Source: an uncultured Treponema sp.
GTDB taxonomy: Bacteria; Spirochaetota; Spirochaetia; Treponematales; Treponemataceae
Reading direction: 5' to 3'
NCBI GenBank assembly: GCA_937891125.1
Contig: CALAEZ010000248.1
Span: 1 to 13,908 of the forward strand
DNA: 13,908 bases
Positions 1 through 7,801 of the stretch are shown piece after piece. A model generated the notes under the pieces. The model was given only the letters and a program-made list of their open reading frames with translations, did no database searches and was not told the origin of the DNA. Each line of letters opens with the position of its first letter. Positions within the stretch are counted from its first letter, which is position 1. The position numbers and the translations under genes were made by a program.

Positions 1-733
1 AAATGTCAGATTCGTAATTTAAGCCAAAATAGGCGTCGTCACAGCAGACGAGCAGCTTGGTGCCTTTTTCTGCCTGTGCTTTCAAGATTGCAAGAATCTG
101 TGCGGCTTCTGCATTTGTCGGGCTATAGCCACTCGGATTCTGCGGGAAATTCAAAAGTACGCGAACGGCGCCCGTTTTTGCTTCCTCGGCAACCGCTTTT
201 TCAAAAGCTACCAGATTAAAGCCACCGTCAGCAAACATGTTAAACTGATGCAGTGAAGCGCCACGGCGTGTTTCTACGATAAGGCTGTAGTTGTCCCAAG
301 ACGGGTCGCCTGCAAGCAGCGCATCATCCTCATTTACAAAGAGATCGGCAAGCGTTGAAATGCCAGCCGTAAGCCCCGGAACAACGACAGGGAGCGAAAT
401 ATTTTTTCCTTTTATCGACGGATTTTTTACAAGCAGCTTTTCCTTCCAAATGGTGCGGAGTGCAGGAAAGCCTGCTGTCGGCGCATAGGCGACCAGCTCA
501 CCATTTGCGAGATCGGGCGCGCTTTTGTGTACACACGGCAGAATCGCTGGCGTACCGTTAATAACAGTCATACCAATGGTGCCGTTTGCAGCTTTACCAA
601 GCTGTTTTGCCTCGCCACTCTGAGCAATAATTCCTTTTGGGAAGAAAATTCGCTTTCCTAAATCCGATAAAAGCGCTGCGGCTACCGTGCCTGCAAGCGT
701 GTCGTTCAATTCTTGTGCTAAAGGGTGTAACAT
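1..733 (-). CDS. PLP-dependent aminotransferase, class I/II fold (5' part, runs off the window)
   Basis: The first 244 residues are present; the 3' end lies beyond position 1. It should transfer an amino group between an amino acid and a 2-oxo acid using pyridoxal phosphate in the cytoplasm; the substrate cannot be told. Visible class I/II landmarks are GLTAGIS at about residues 120-126, GDPSWDNY at 142-149, NFPQNPSG at 195-202 (the Asn region contacting PLP) and D232-x-A-Y235, matching the PLP-nitrogen Asp and phenolic Tyr. The Schiff-base lysine would lie outside the window. The N-terminal FFPKGIIAQSGEAK stretch is, from memory, typical of an aspartate/aromatic-like subgroup. The ATG at 731-733 is the first possible start, because an in-frame TAA lies 15 nt upstream. 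There is no Shine-Dalgarno sequence before it. The gene diverges from the moxR/bat operon. The family call is secure, the specificity is not. Confidence 0.88.
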   Translation of the reverse strand, partial: MLHPLAQELNDTLAGTVAAALLSDLGKRIFFPKGIIAQSGEAKQLGKAANGTIGMTVINGTPAILPCVHKSAPDLANGELVAYAPTAGFPALRTIWKEKLLVKNPSIKGKNISLPVVVPGLTAGISTLADLFVNEDDALLAGDPSWDNYSLIVETRRGASLHQFNMFADGGFNLVAFEKAVAEEAKTGAVRVLLNFPQNPSGYSPTNAEAAQILAILKAQAEKGTKLLVCCDDAYFGLNYESDI

Positions 734-742
734 GATACAGTA

Positions 743-770
743 TTTTTACGAATTGATATGCCTCTGTCAA
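743..770 (-). promoter_or_regulatory. Candidate sigma-70 promoter of the aminotransferase gene
   Basis: On the minus strand a perfect TTGACA (765-770) is followed after 16 nt by TAAAAA (743-748). The -10 box ends only 9 nt before the ATG at 733, so the transcript would have almost no leader, consistent with the missing ribosome binding site. The -35 box is strong and the -10 box weak. Confidence 0.5.
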
Positions 771-780
771 TCATAAAAAT
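753..780 (+). promoter_or_regulatory. Weak candidate promoter for the moxR/bat operon
   Basis: TTGATA (753-758), 16 nt, then AAAAAT (775-780) could serve moxR and would leave a short leader containing the GAGG ribosome site at 799-802. An alternative -10, TATACA (788-793), lies too close to the gene to keep that site in the mRNA. The region is AT-rich and shared with the divergent aminotransferase promoter, so this is only a suggestion. Confidence 0.22.
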
Positions 781-809
781 GCATAAATATACAATTTTGA
801 GGGTGAAAA

Positions 810-1838
810 GTGGAAAAAAATAACATTACAGACACCACCGACGCGGCATTTGCCGAATGTAAGCAACTGATAGAAGACTGCCGCACAGAAGCTGCCAAAC
901 GGCTTGTCGGGCAGACGCATGTTATCGACGGCATTATTACCGCGCTGTTAGCAGGCGGTCACATTCTGCTTGAAGGCGTGCCGGGACTGGCAAAAACGCT
1001 TGCCGTAAAAACCTTTGCCGAACTTTCGTCACTCGACTGTAAGCGCATTCAATTTACACCCGATTTACTGCCAGCAGATGTTTCTGGCACGTTAATTTAC
1101 GAGCAGCAAAAAGGCTCGTTTAGCGTGCGCAAGGGACCGGTGTTTACCAACATTGTGCTTGCCGACGAAATTAACCGCTCGCCGGCAAAGGTACAGAGTG
1201 CGCTCTTAGAGGCAATGGCAGAAAAGCAAGTCACCATTGGCGAGGAAACCTATGCGCTTCCGCAGCCGTTTCTGGTGCTGGCAACACAAAACCCGATAGA
1301 GCAGGAAGGAACCTACAATCTGCCGGAAGCCGAGCTTGACCGCTTTTTACTTAAGCTGGTTGTCAGCTATCCGACTGCAGAGGAAGAAGCAGAAATTGTA
1401 AAGACAGCAGGACACGCCGCAGAGGTTCCCGTCAACACGGTTTTTGACGCACGAAAGCTTGAGCAGTGCAGAGCGCTGTTAGAGCGCGTTACCTGTGACG
1501 ACAAAATTATTGCCTACATTGTTTCGCTGATAGCAGAAACGCGCCCTGCGCACGAAAAGCGTACCCAGGGGCGCCTTGCTGTTTCAAGTGTTAAAAAAGG
1601 CGACATTGCAAAATACATCACCTATGGCGCCTCTCCACGCGCGGGAATTGCGCTGCTGCAGTGCGCAAAAGCACGCGCGCTCTTTGCCGGCCGTTCATTC
1701 GTGCTTCCTGAAGACGTGCAGCAGGCAGCTCCCGATGTCTTGCGTCACCGACTCGTGCTTTCGTATGAAGCTGCTGCCGACGGCGTAACGGCAGACGATG
1801 TCATAAGCCGCATCATTTCGATTATTCCGGTGCCGTAG
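810..1838 (+). CDS. moxR: MoxR-family AAA+ ATPase
   Basis: This 342-residue protein is a full-length MoxR-type AAA+ ATPase. It shows Walker A GVPGLAKT (56-63), Walker B IVLADE (115-120), sensor 1 VLATQNP (156-162), an arginine in EAELDRF (R178) as likely finger, and a C-terminal lid with SPRAGIALL (sensor 2). MoxR ATPases form cytoplasmic hexamers that act as chaperones or activators for partner proteins with von Willebrand A domains; four genes for likely partners or membrane components follow directly. The start is GTG at 810, with GAGG at 799-802 seven bases upstream and no better ATG in frame. It is the first gene of the operon, and only 2 nt separate its stop from the DUF58 start. Nothing in the sequence looks defective. 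The client complex is unknown. Confidence 0.95.
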   Translation: MEKNNITDTTDAAFAECKQLIEDCRTEAAKRLVGQTHVIDGIITALLAGGHILLEGVPGLAKTLAVKTFAELSSLDCKRIQFTPDLLPADVSGTLIYEQQKGSFSVRKGPVFTNIVLADEINRSPAKVQSALLEAMAEKQVTIGEETYALPQPFLVLATQNPIEQEGTYNLPEAELDRFLLKLVVSYPTAEEEAEIVKTAGHAAEVPVNTVFDARKLEQCRALLERVTCDDKIIAYIVSLIAETRPAHEKRTQGRLAVSSVKKGDIAKYITYGASPRAGIALLQCAKARALFAGRSFVLPEDVQQAAPDVLRHRLVLSYEAAADGVTADDVISRIISIIPVP

Positions 1839-1840
1839 CC

Positions 1841-2734
1841 ATGGCTCACATTCTGGGAGACGACCGCACGCGGCTGGTGCAACGCGCAAGCCTGCTGCGG
1901 CTAGAATCAGCAAAAATCGCTGACGCGCTCAAAAACGGCAACTTTAAGTCACTTTACCGCGGGCAGGGCATTGAATTTAGCGATGTACGCGACTATCTGC
2001 CTGGCGACAACGTGCGGTCGATAGACTGGAACGTTACCGCCCGCATGGGACGCGCGTTTATCAAGCAATATGAAGAGGATAAGGAGCTGCAAGTATTTTT
2101 TATACTCGACCGCTCGCTTTCCATGCTGTCCGGGAGCCGTGGTCGCACGCGGCTTGCCACCGCAAGCGAAGCCTGCGCACTGCTGCTGTTAGCCGCAGAG
2201 CAAACGGCAAGCGCAACGGGTGCGGTTTTCTTTGACGGTAAAATCCGCTTTGCCCTTGAGCCAAAGGCTGGCCACACCCAGACGATGATTCTGCTTTCGC
2301 ATTTAGACGCGCCGGAAGAAGACACAAGCACAGGGTCAGTGTTGGCAAATGCGCTTACCGGTGCGGGGAAATTGCTCAAAAAGCGGTCGCTCGTTTTTAT
2401 TTTTTCCGATTTTCGCGTTAACCGCTGGCTCAAGCCATTTGCCCAGCTTGCACAAAAGCATGATGTGGTTGCCGTGCGCATAACCGACCCGCTCGACAGC
2501 GAGCTTCCGCGTATGGGAACCGTTCCGTTTACCGACACCGAAAGCGGCGTACAGCGCACGTTTCCCACGATGAGTAAGGCCTTTTCCCGTGCCTGGTTTG
2601 AAGACAATCGCGCACGGCTCGACCGCTGGCACACCGAATGTGTACGGCACGGCGGCTATCCGCTTACGCTGTCAACAGAAGAAGATGTGCTTGCCGTCCT
2701 GACGCGCTTTTTCTCAACACGGAGAGGCGCATGA
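1841..2734 (+). CDS. DUF58 domain protein, MoxR partner with a vWA-like region
   Basis: A 297-residue protein with no signal peptide or membrane segment, so probably cytoplasmic. The DUF58 hallmark lies at about residues 46-70 (FSDVRDYLPGDNVRSIDW, then NVTARMG). It leads into a von Willebrand A-like fold with a MIDAS-type D90-x-S92-x-S94 motif (LDRSLSM) and a later IFSDFR strand. DUF58 genes regularly sit directly after moxR, and the pair is thought to work together. The spacing of 2 nt from moxR and the ATGA overlap with the next gene (stop 2732-2734, next ATG 2731) indicate translational coupling. Length is usual for the family. Family and context are certain; the biochemical role is inferred from MoxR/vWA pairs in general. 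Confidence 0.93.
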   Translation: MAHILGDDRTRLVQRASLLRLESAKIADALKNGNFKSLYRGQGIEFSDVRDYLPGDNVRSIDWNVTARMGRAFIKQYEEDKELQVFFILDRSLSMLSGSRGRTRLATASEACALLLLAAEQTASATGAVFFDGKIRFALEPKAGHTQTMILLSHLDAPEEDTSTGSVLANALTGAGKLLKKRSLVFIFSDFRVNRWLKPFAQLAQKHDVVAVRITDPLDSELPRMGTVPFTDTESGVQRTFPTMSKAFSRAWFEDNRARLDRWHTECVRHGGYPLTLSTEEDVLAVLTRFFSTRRGA

Positions 2735-3735
2735 AAAAAACACGTCTTTTTCTTGCAACAACCCTCGTATTCTTACTTGCACTGCAAGCAGGCTATGGCC
2801 AGCGAGATGCGCACCAAAGCGCCATCCAGATTTTTATGCCCAAAAACGTGTCGGTTGGCGACAGGGCGGAGCTGCGCTACATCTTCAAGACAGAAGCTGA
2901 CGTATTTTCTGATCACGCGCTAACGCATGTTGAGCTCGTTTCAGATTATGCGGGGCTCCAGACGGCAGGCGGCGAGCGTGAAAACCGCTGCGCCATAACC
3001 GGAGCGAGTATCGATCGAGCAGGCAACGAATACACGCTTGTCATCACGCTTATTCCGTGGAAAGCGGGCGACATTGATTTTCTGCCGCTCGACCTTGCGC
3101 AGTGGGTGCGCCTGTCGCTGCAAAAAAAACAGAGCACCGCCGCCTTTGAGATTGATTTAGCACCCGTTCACATCAATTCGCTTGTACAGCAGATAAAAGC
3201 AACCTCGATGCGACCGAGTGCACCGCCGCTTGTCGTTCCTGGAACGACAGCCATTCTTGTTGCACTTGCACTCGTGCTGCTACTGCTGCTTTCACTTGTA
3301 ACCGCGTTTCTTTTGCGGCTTTCAGCACTTTCTGCCTTTTTACGCACTAAAGGCGCCGTGCGCTACATGCACAAGCAGGCCCGCCTTGCTTTTAAGCAGC
3401 TCCGCCACCTTGAGCGAGAAAACGCAAAAAATCCGCTTACCATGCGCTTGTATGCAGAGCGCCTGCAGCGTATTGTGCGGAGCTACCTGAGTCGCCGCTT
3501 TAAGCATAATTTTGCTGCAAGCACAACGCCGAATTTGGCGCTACAGTGCGAACAGCTGCTCGACGGTGGCAACAGCGAAGGCGAGCAGACGGCGCTTGAT
3601 GCGCTTACTGCGCTTTTTATGCGTACCGACTATCTGCGCTTTGCAGCCTATGACGAAAGCTCCTGCGAAGAGCAGGCGGCGCTACTGAGTGCTGCTACCA
3701 CGTGCATTACTCTTTTTGATACGGAGCGTATATGA
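2731..3735 (+). CDS. Bat-operon membrane protein: signal peptide, periplasmic domain, one TM, cytoplasmic tail
   Basis: A 334-residue protein. The start is ATG 2731, overlapping the previous stop, with GGAGAG at 2721-2726; a longer reading with an upstream ATG at 2638 is rejected because it would bury the signal peptide inside the preceding gene. Residues 1-23 form a signal sequence (MKKTRLF, hydrophobic core, AGYG). Residues 24-165 look like a beta-rich extracytoplasmic domain with VGDRAELRYIF and WKAGDIDFLPL, reminiscent of BatD-type Ig-like segments. A strong membrane helix spans about 169-196. A charged, mostly helical cytoplasmic tail of about 138 residues follows. Its position between the DUF58 gene and batA is where DUF4381-type proteins are found in other Bat loci, and the TM-plus-helical-tail layout fits that. 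The match is by layout and position, not by a clear motif. Confidence 0.8.
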   Translation: MKKTRLFLATTLVFLLALQAGYGQRDAHQSAIQIFMPKNVSVGDRAELRYIFKTEADVFSDHALTHVELVSDYAGLQTAGGERENRCAITGASIDRAGNEYTLVITLIPWKAGDIDFLPLDLAQWVRLSLQKKQSTAAFEIDLAPVHINSLVQQIKATSMRPSAPPLVVPGTTAILVALALVLLLLLSLVTAFLLRLSALSAFLRTKGAVRYMHKQARLAFKQLRHLERENAKNPLTMRLYAERLQRIVRSYLSRRFKHNFAASTTPNLALQCEQLLDGGNSEGEQTALDALTALFMRTDYLRFAAYDESSCEEQAALLSAATTCITLFDTERI

Positions 3736-4733
3736 TAGCCTTTGAATCTCCCGCCGCCTTTCTGCTACTCCTCTTACCGCCCCTGTATATAGTTTTACGA
3801 AAAACAGGCGTCTTTCATCGGCAGGCGTTCCCGCTCACGCTAAGCGACTGGGGCGCAAGTGCATTCACCTGGAGCGGACTTATGCGCTCAAGCATTCGCT
3901 TTCTCTCTATGCTGTTTGCGCTTGCAGCTTACATTATGCTTGTCATCGCCTGCGCAGATCCCGTTTTACATCAGCAGGAAAAAATCTACACTTCCCGTGG
4001 AAGTGACATTCTGTTTGTGCTTGACACCAGCCCATCGATGGCGGCGCGCGACATTGCATCAGGCACACGACTGGAGGCGGCAAAAATGGGACTCCGCACG
4101 CTTATGAGCGAAAACCGTGGCGCTTCGTTCGGGCTTGTCACCATGGGAAGTGAAGCTGCCGCCGTTGTGCCACCAACGCTTGACCACGAGCTCTTCTTAA
4201 AGCGCCTGGAAGCCGTCGCAGTTGGCGCACAAGGAAACGGTTCGGCCATTGGTACCGGCTTAAGCACCGCAATCTACCATTTGATTTCGTCGACAGCACC
4301 AAAAAAATGCATTGTTCTGATTACCGACGGCGAAAACAACGCGGGCGAGATTCATCCAGAGACAGCAGCGCTTTTGGCAAAAGAAAACGACATAACGATT
4401 TACACGTTTGGAATCGGAACACGCGGCTCAGTGCCGATAGAATATGTCGACCCCGAAAGCGGCAAAATCATCTCTGGCTACTACGAATCAGAGTTTGACT
4501 CTAAACCGCTTGAAGAAATTGCCCGCATAGCTGGCGGTCAGTATTACGGCATTGAGTCAACAGGAGCGCTGTCGAGCGCACTCGGTACCGTTGGCGAGCG
4601 CGAAAACACCGTGCAGACCTACCATCTGCGCTCTCAGGATACACATTTCACCACCCAACTACTGCTACTGTGTGCGCTCTGCAGCATTGCAGGCTGGCTT
4701 ATCCGCCGGTTCTGCTTACAGGAGGTCTGCTAA
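3732..4733 (+). CDS. batA: BatA, membrane-anchored von Willebrand factor A protein
   Basis: A 333-residue protein with the BatA plan: N-terminal hydrophobic segments at about 7-23 and 56-75, a vWA domain at about 91-290, and a C-terminal membrane helix at about 306-325. The MIDAS metal site is visible as D98-x-S100-x-S102 (LDTSPSM), S171 in GNGSAIGTG where the third-loop Thr is common, and D199 in LITDG. The vWA domain probably faces the periplasm. Bat proteins were named for Bacteroides aerotolerance, and later work in spirochaetes questioned a direct oxidative-stress role. The start ATG overlaps the previous stop by 4 nt, and its stop overlaps the next start (TAATG). The family call is firm. 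Confidence 0.93.
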   Translation: MIAFESPAAFLLLLLPPLYIVLRKTGVFHRQAFPLTLSDWGASAFTWSGLMRSSIRFLSMLFALAAYIMLVIACADPVLHQQEKIYTSRGSDILFVLDTSPSMAARDIASGTRLEAAKMGLRTLMSENRGASFGLVTMGSEAAAVVPPTLDHELFLKRLEAVAVGAQGNGSAIGTGLSTAIYHLISSTAPKKCIVLITDGENNAGEIHPETAALLAKENDITIYTFGIGTRGSVPIEYVDPESGKIISGYYESEFDSKPLEEIARIAGGQYYGIESTGALSSALGTVGERENTVQTYHLRSQDTHFTTQLLLLCALCSIAGWLIRRFCLQEVC

Positions 4734-6352
4734 TGCCACGTTTTGAACACGCAACAGCGCTTTTTGGCATACTGCTTTTAATTCCAGCGCTGCTTTTTCT
4801 GACCGTACGCATCAATAAGATTGTGCGCACGCTCAGCTTCATTTCTGCAAGCAAAAAAACAAACAGCACCATTCGCCACCTGCAGCGCTCGCTTACCGTA
4901 AAATGCACGCTGCGGGCACTTGCCTGGATTTCACTCATGCTCGCGCTTTCTGGCATTTCCTGGGGCTCCAGGCTCGTTCCGATACAGAAAAATGGCGACG
5001 CCGTTTGCTTCGTGTTTGACATTTCGTATTCAATGAACGCAAACGACGGCAACAGCGCACATGCCTCCCGCCTTGATACGGCGCGCCTATATGCAGATGC
5101 GCTGCTACAGCGGCTCCACGGCGAATCGGTTGCGGTAGTGCTTGCAAAGGGGGACGGCGTTGTCGCGCTGCCGCTTACCGAAGACTACGCCTCGCTTACA
5201 ACGCTGCTCGAAAGCCTGTCGCCACATCTTATGAGCGCAACAGGAAGCAGCATCGGCAAGGGCATAAAAGCGGCTATCAGCGCCTTTCCGCAAGCAAATG
5301 CACAAAGCTCACATATTTGGGTATTTACCGACGGCGACGAAACTGACGGCACACTGGCAAGCGCACTTGACGACAGCGTGCGCTTTGGTATTCCAGTAAC
5401 ATTCATCGGCTTTGGCAGCACAAGCGGCGCCGATGTGCTTGCAGGTGACGGTAAAACGACCGTGCATACCACGCTGCAGGAAGAAAAGCTCAAAGAAGCC
5501 TGTGCCGAAGCAAATAAAAAGTATGCCGCTTCCCGCAGAAGCGCCACACTCATGCGCTACGAAAATGCGCTCGCAAAAGGCGCCGCCCTGCGTCTTTTAA
5601 GCGAAATCGGGAATGAAAACGCTATTTATGCGTATGAGGTGCAGTCAGTGTCACGAAAACCGCTTTTTATTCTGCTCGCACTGTTGTTTTTCATACTCTC
5701 GTTTGCTGCAAGCGAGTTTGACAGCACGCATGTAAGACGCTTTTTTGCGGTAAGTGCGTGCGTGTTTCCGCTCATGCTTACCTCATGCACGAAAAAAAAT
5801 GCACAGAACCTCCAGATTCTTGAGTCAACCTGGAAGTGGCACCAGAAGCAGTACAACCAGGCGACAGCAGGCTTTTTGCGCACGCAAGAATCTGCGTATA
5901 CCACCGGCCATAAAACGGCAGAGCTGTATGCAGCATACGGTCTTGCGGCAACCTACATCATGCAGGAAGAATACGATGCAGCGCTTGCAAAGCTTGAGAC
6001 AATCGATGTGCTTTCGAGCGACTGCACAAACGAGCTAAAAAGTGCCGTATACTACAACCGCGGCATTATTGCGCACCAGAACGGCGAATACGAGCACGCA
6101 ATTTCGCTTTTTAAGCAGGCAATTCTTGCTGACACAAGCAACATCGCAGCAAGAATCAATCTGGAGATGACGGATTTTCAGCGCTCGGTAAGCCGCGCAA
6201 AAAGTGCAGAAACAGAAATGCAGGCAGTAAGCGAAAGCAAGGACGACAGCACGCTTGAGCAAGGCATTTTTAATCTGATAAAAGAACAGGAGCAGGAACA
6301 ATGGAAAAGGCTGCAGTCACAGCACAAGGATTCCGACACCGTCGATTACTAA
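4733..6352 (+). CDS. batB: BatB vWA protein fused to a BatC-like TPR region
   Basis: A 539-residue protein starting at ATG 4733, which overlaps the batA stop as TAATG and has AGGAGG at 4720-4725. Residues 11-27 and 58-76 are membrane helices. About 88-305 is a vWA domain with MIDAS D96-x-S98-x-S100, SATGSSIG near 168-174, and D200 in FTDGDETDG. A third membrane helix spans 309-326. A short charged stretch ending in R335-R336 follows, then a second hydrophobic run ending in LTSC (349-352). The remainder, about 360-539, is helical with two recognisable TPR units (AELYAAYGLAATYIMQEEYD near 396-415; AVYYNRGIIAHQNGEYEHAI near 438-457). In other Bat operons the vWA protein (BatB) and TPR protein (BatC) are separate. 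No plausible independent start for the TPR part was found. Confidence 0.9.
   Translation: MPRFEHATALFGILLLIPALLFLTVRINKIVRTLSFISASKKTNSTIRHLQRSLTVKCTLRALAWISLMLALSGISWGSRLVPIQKNGDAVCFVFDISYSMNANDGNSAHASRLDTARLYADALLQRLHGESVAVVLAKGDGVVALPLTEDYASLTTLLESLSPHLMSATGSSIGKGIKAAISAFPQANAQSSHIWVFTDGDETDGTLASALDDSVRFGIPVTFIGFGSTSGADVLAGDGKTTVHTTLQEEKLKEACAEANKKYAASRRSATLMRYENALAKGAALRLLSEIGNENAIYAYEVQSVSRKPLFILLALLFFILSFAASEFDSTHVRRFFAVSACVFPLMLTSCTKKNAQNLQILESTWKWHQKQYNQATAGFLRTQESAYTTGHKTAELYAAYGLAATYIMQEEYDAALAKLETIDVLSSDCTNELKSAVYYNRGIIAHQNGEYEHAISLFKQAILADTSNIAARINLEMTDFQRSVSRAKSAETEMQAVSESKDDSTLEQGIFNLIKEQEQEQWKRLQSQHKDSDTVDY
5735..5788 (+). other. Internal lipoprotein-type signal sequence within the BatB-TPR fusion
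   Basis: Residues 335-352 of the fusion read as a complete lipoprotein signal: RR, then FFAVSACVFPLM, then the lipobox LTSC, with the candidate lipidated cysteine (C352) at codon 5786-5788. The preceding membrane helix (309-326) would bring the chain back into the cytoplasm, the correct orientation for a second export signal. The motif fits the usual L-[ASTVI]-[GAS]-C pattern. Processing is inferred. Confidence 0.6.
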
Positions 6353-7743
6353 AGAGAAGCGCAGTGCACCTGCTCCTTGCCTGCTTTGCAATGCCGCTGT
6401 TTGCAAAAACACCGAACGCAGAGGAGCTAAAAGCGCTTGTCATAAAAAGCGAGAACGAGCTTTGCTTTACCGCTCAGGAAAGCATTTTTACGCTTGAGAT
6501 TCCAGGGCTAGAGGCTTCAAAGCTACAGGCATCGCTTCAAACCTTGCCCGACGGCATACAGTTTCTGTCCTCCCGTCGCGACATTTATTTTGATGATGCG
6601 CGCCTAGAAAGTGGCACTCGCTTACAGCTCTTCTTTTCGTTTAGCAAGACTGGCACTATCACGATTCCGCCGCTTACGGTCACCATTGCAAACCGTCGCT
6701 ACAAAATACCGTTTCAGACCGTCACGGTATACGAAAACCTCGAAACGCTTAATCCAAAGCTCACCGTCACGCTTTCAGATGAGCTGCAGCACCAGATTGA
6801 CAGCAAGGGAATACTGCATGTTCCGGCAGGAAGCGAGGTGCAGTTTAGCGTTGCGGTACGCTTTTGCGTGCAGCTGGTAAAATTCAGCTGGCAACTTCCT
6901 AAAAATGCCATTTTTCGCGAGCTTACACGAAACGATATTGCAAACGGCGCGTTTTTCGGAAAAAGCTTTTCGCCAGAAACGCATGAGCTTGCCACTTTTT
7001 CCTGGACACCGCTTACCGAGGGTATGTGTACACTGCCCGACATAAGCATTACGGCAGTTGCGTATAATGGCATGAAAAAAAATATTGCGCTTCCGCAAAT
7101 AGCTGTTTCTGTTGAAAAAAATGCAGCGCTCGCCGCTTCTGCAAAGCAAAGCGCTCCCACAACGGTGCGCGAACAGACAGTGCTTGCTTCTGCAGACTTT
7201 CAAACTGCCTTTGAAGCAGCAACCGCACCTGCCACTGGCGAAGACGACGAGAGCGCAAGCCGAGAGCCATTTGTGGTAGACTGCAAGCTACTTTCTGAGC
7301 TTCGAAGTGCCGAGCGCAATTCCTTTCCGTTCGACAAAAGCAGAAGACTACGTGCAGAATATGAGGCAAAAGCACAGCTTTCCGCGCCAAAGGAAGCGCG
7401 CGTGCGCATTGCCCAACTTTTTTATGCGCTGTTTGCCCTTTCATGCGTGCTCATTGTGCTGCTTGCGCTCAAAAAGCATGTTAAGCGGACGGCTGTTACC
7501 GTTGCGCTTGCAGTCGGTCTGCTCGTTCTCAGCATTCACTGGACGCTCAAGCTCGCCCCCGAATATGCTATTTTTACCGGTGGCAAGCTTATGACCATTC
7601 CTGAAGAGCAGGCAACAAGCACGCATATTGAGCAAGCTGGCGAACGCGTGCGCATACTGGAAACAGCTGGCTCGTGGGTATATATTTTAACCGCAGAATC
7701 TGGTGGCTGGGTACGCGAAGGCGCGCTATACCGGATTCGCTAA
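6301..7743 (+). CDS. batD: BatD-like envelope protein with C-terminal TM pair and SH3-like domain
   Basis: A 480-residue protein. ATG 6301 has AGGAG at 6288-6292, eight bases upstream, and lies inside the end of batB; the two genes share 52 nt in different frames. Starting later, at ATG 6391, would destroy the signal peptide (basic RHRRLLKR, hydrophobic core, likely cleavage after LFA at residue 35). The large extracytoplasmic part, about 36-365, has beta-rich segments of BatD type (GTITIPPLTV; EGMCTLPDISITAV). Two membrane helices follow at about 370-390 and 396-417, then a tail of about 60 residues (435-480) with the look of a bacterial SH3 domain (GERVRILETAGSW, GGWVREGALY). The TM-TM-SH3 ending is, from memory, more typical of BatE than BatD, so this may be a BatD-BatE composite. 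It is the last gene of the tightly overlapped block. Confidence 0.85.
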   Translation: MEKAAVTAQGFRHRRLLKRSAVHLLLACFAMPLFAKTPNAEELKALVIKSENELCFTAQESIFTLEIPGLEASKLQASLQTLPDGIQFLSSRRDIYFDDARLESGTRLQLFFSFSKTGTITIPPLTVTIANRRYKIPFQTVTVYENLETLNPKLTVTLSDELQHQIDSKGILHVPAGSEVQFSVAVRFCVQLVKFSWQLPKNAIFRELTRNDIANGAFFGKSFSPETHELATFSWTPLTEGMCTLPDISITAVAYNGMKKNIALPQIAVSVEKNAALAASAKQSAPTTVREQTVLASADFQTAFEAATAPATGEDDESASREPFVVDCKLLSELRSAERNSFPFDKSRRLRAEYEAKAQLSAPKEARVRIAQLFYALFALSCVLIVLLALKKHVKRTAVTVALAVGLLVLSIHWTLKLAPEYAIFTGGKLMTIPEEQATSTHIEQAGERVRILETAGSWVYILTAESGGWVREGALYRIR

Positions 7744-7801
7744 CAGCATTTTCAGACAGCCGATTTTGCAAGGTGCCAACACTATTTTTACGGAGTAACA
7801 G

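Noticed and set aside
1993..2634. A 213-codon open frame antisense to the DUF58 gene
   Set aside because: It lies wholly opposite a clearly real gene, has no recognisable domain and no ribosome site; it is a by-product of the codon composition of the true gene.
2638..2730. Longer N-terminus for the protein starting at 2731
   Set aside because: It would put 31 polar/basic residues before a clean signal peptide and lie within the DUF58 gene. GGAGAG and ATGA coupling support 2731.
4670..4732. Longer N-terminus for BatB
   Set aside because: The ATG at 4733 has AGGAGG just upstream and the TAATG coupling with batA; the extension is just batA read in another frame.
6331..6405. Twin-arginine (Tat) signal in BatD
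   Set aside because: RHRRLLKR looks superficially like a Tat motif but lacks the RRxFLK spacing, and treponemes are not generally credited with a Tat system; a Sec signal explains it.
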